Positions 24,589-24,644 of a stretch of DNA of 24,644 nucleotides are shown here, piece by piece. Under the pieces are notes generated by a model. The model did not search any database. It was not told the origin of the DNA and saw only the letters and a program-made list of their open reading frames with translations. The stretch spans positions 1 through 24,644 of the forward strand of contig NZ_CAJURR010000031.1 in assembly GCF_910589175.1 (NCBI RefSeq). Reading direction: 5' to 3'. The stretch's first letter is position 1. The number at the start of each line of letters is the position of its first letter. Origin of the DNA: an uncultured Lactobacillus sp. (GTDB lineage Bacteria; Bacillota; Bacilli; Lactobacillales; Lactobacillaceae). The translations under genes and the position numbers were made by a program.

Positions 24589-24644
24589 TAAAGTGTCTGG
24601 GAAAAAACTAGGCTTTTATTCCAGATAAAAAAACAGAGAAATTC

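Noticed and set aside
24596..24625. TCTGGGAA...TTCCAGA repeat after the antiporter as a terminator
   Set aside because: The stem has a bulge and there is no T-run after it on either strand; the window ends shortly after.

Overview
The low GC content, strong AGGAGG-type ribosome binding sites and gene content (a full dlt operon including dltX, a CIRCE-controlled clpL, phospho-beta-glucoside PTS genes, a pediocin-like bacteriocin cluster) point to a chromosomal window from a Lactobacillus, most likely the L. gasseri/L. johnsonii group. The species call is inference from protein resemblance; no rRNA or marker gene is present.

Layout: 1-126 holds a probable leftward promoter and a CIRCE-like repeat. 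127-1524 (-) is an APC-family amino acid permease. 1651-3765 (-) is clpL behind a near-perfect CIRCE operator. 4019-6239 (-) is a two-gene operon of a membrane protein of the EIIC fold lacking the usual catalytic residues and an anchored DUF915-type alpha/beta hydrolase. 6405-6641 (+) is a small ribbon-helix-helix-like protein, followed by an MFS transporter (6760-7959, +). 7985-8105 (-) looks like an independent structured small RNA with its own promoter and terminator. 8197-13620 (-) is the operon for D-alanylation of teichoic acids, dltX-A-B-C-D, followed by a DltE-like serine hydrolase that has no start codon or signal peptide of its own and is joined to dltD through an A9/A-AAA-AAC slippery stretch. 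13755-15199 (-) are an anchored beta-propeller-like protein and a small membrane protein that may read through into dlt. 15545-19361 is a beta-glucoside locus: an EIIC permease (-), an RpiR-type regulator (+) and a GH1 6-phospho-beta-glucosidase (+), with a shared GAACA-N3-TGTTC palindrome before the regulator and before the glucosidase. 19483-20495 holds a variant pediocin-like bacteriocin with an apparently damaged leader, its immunity gene, and a second divergent immunity-like gene. 20822-24588 (+) are a CBS-domain (CbpB-like) protein, a P1B-type metal ATPase and a CPA2 cation/proton antiporter.

Most striking are: (1) a pair of about 160-nt sRNA-like loci at 15327-15488 and 20578-20741 that share an identical 61-nt linker containing an anti-Shine-Dalgarno/anti-start-codon sequence, flanked by hairpins that differ in sequence but keep the same structure and spacing, a layout like streptococcal csRNAs; (2) the dltD/dltE slippery junction, which could give an extracellular DltD-DltE fusion; and (3) the bacteriocin variant with a long loop between its two cysteines.
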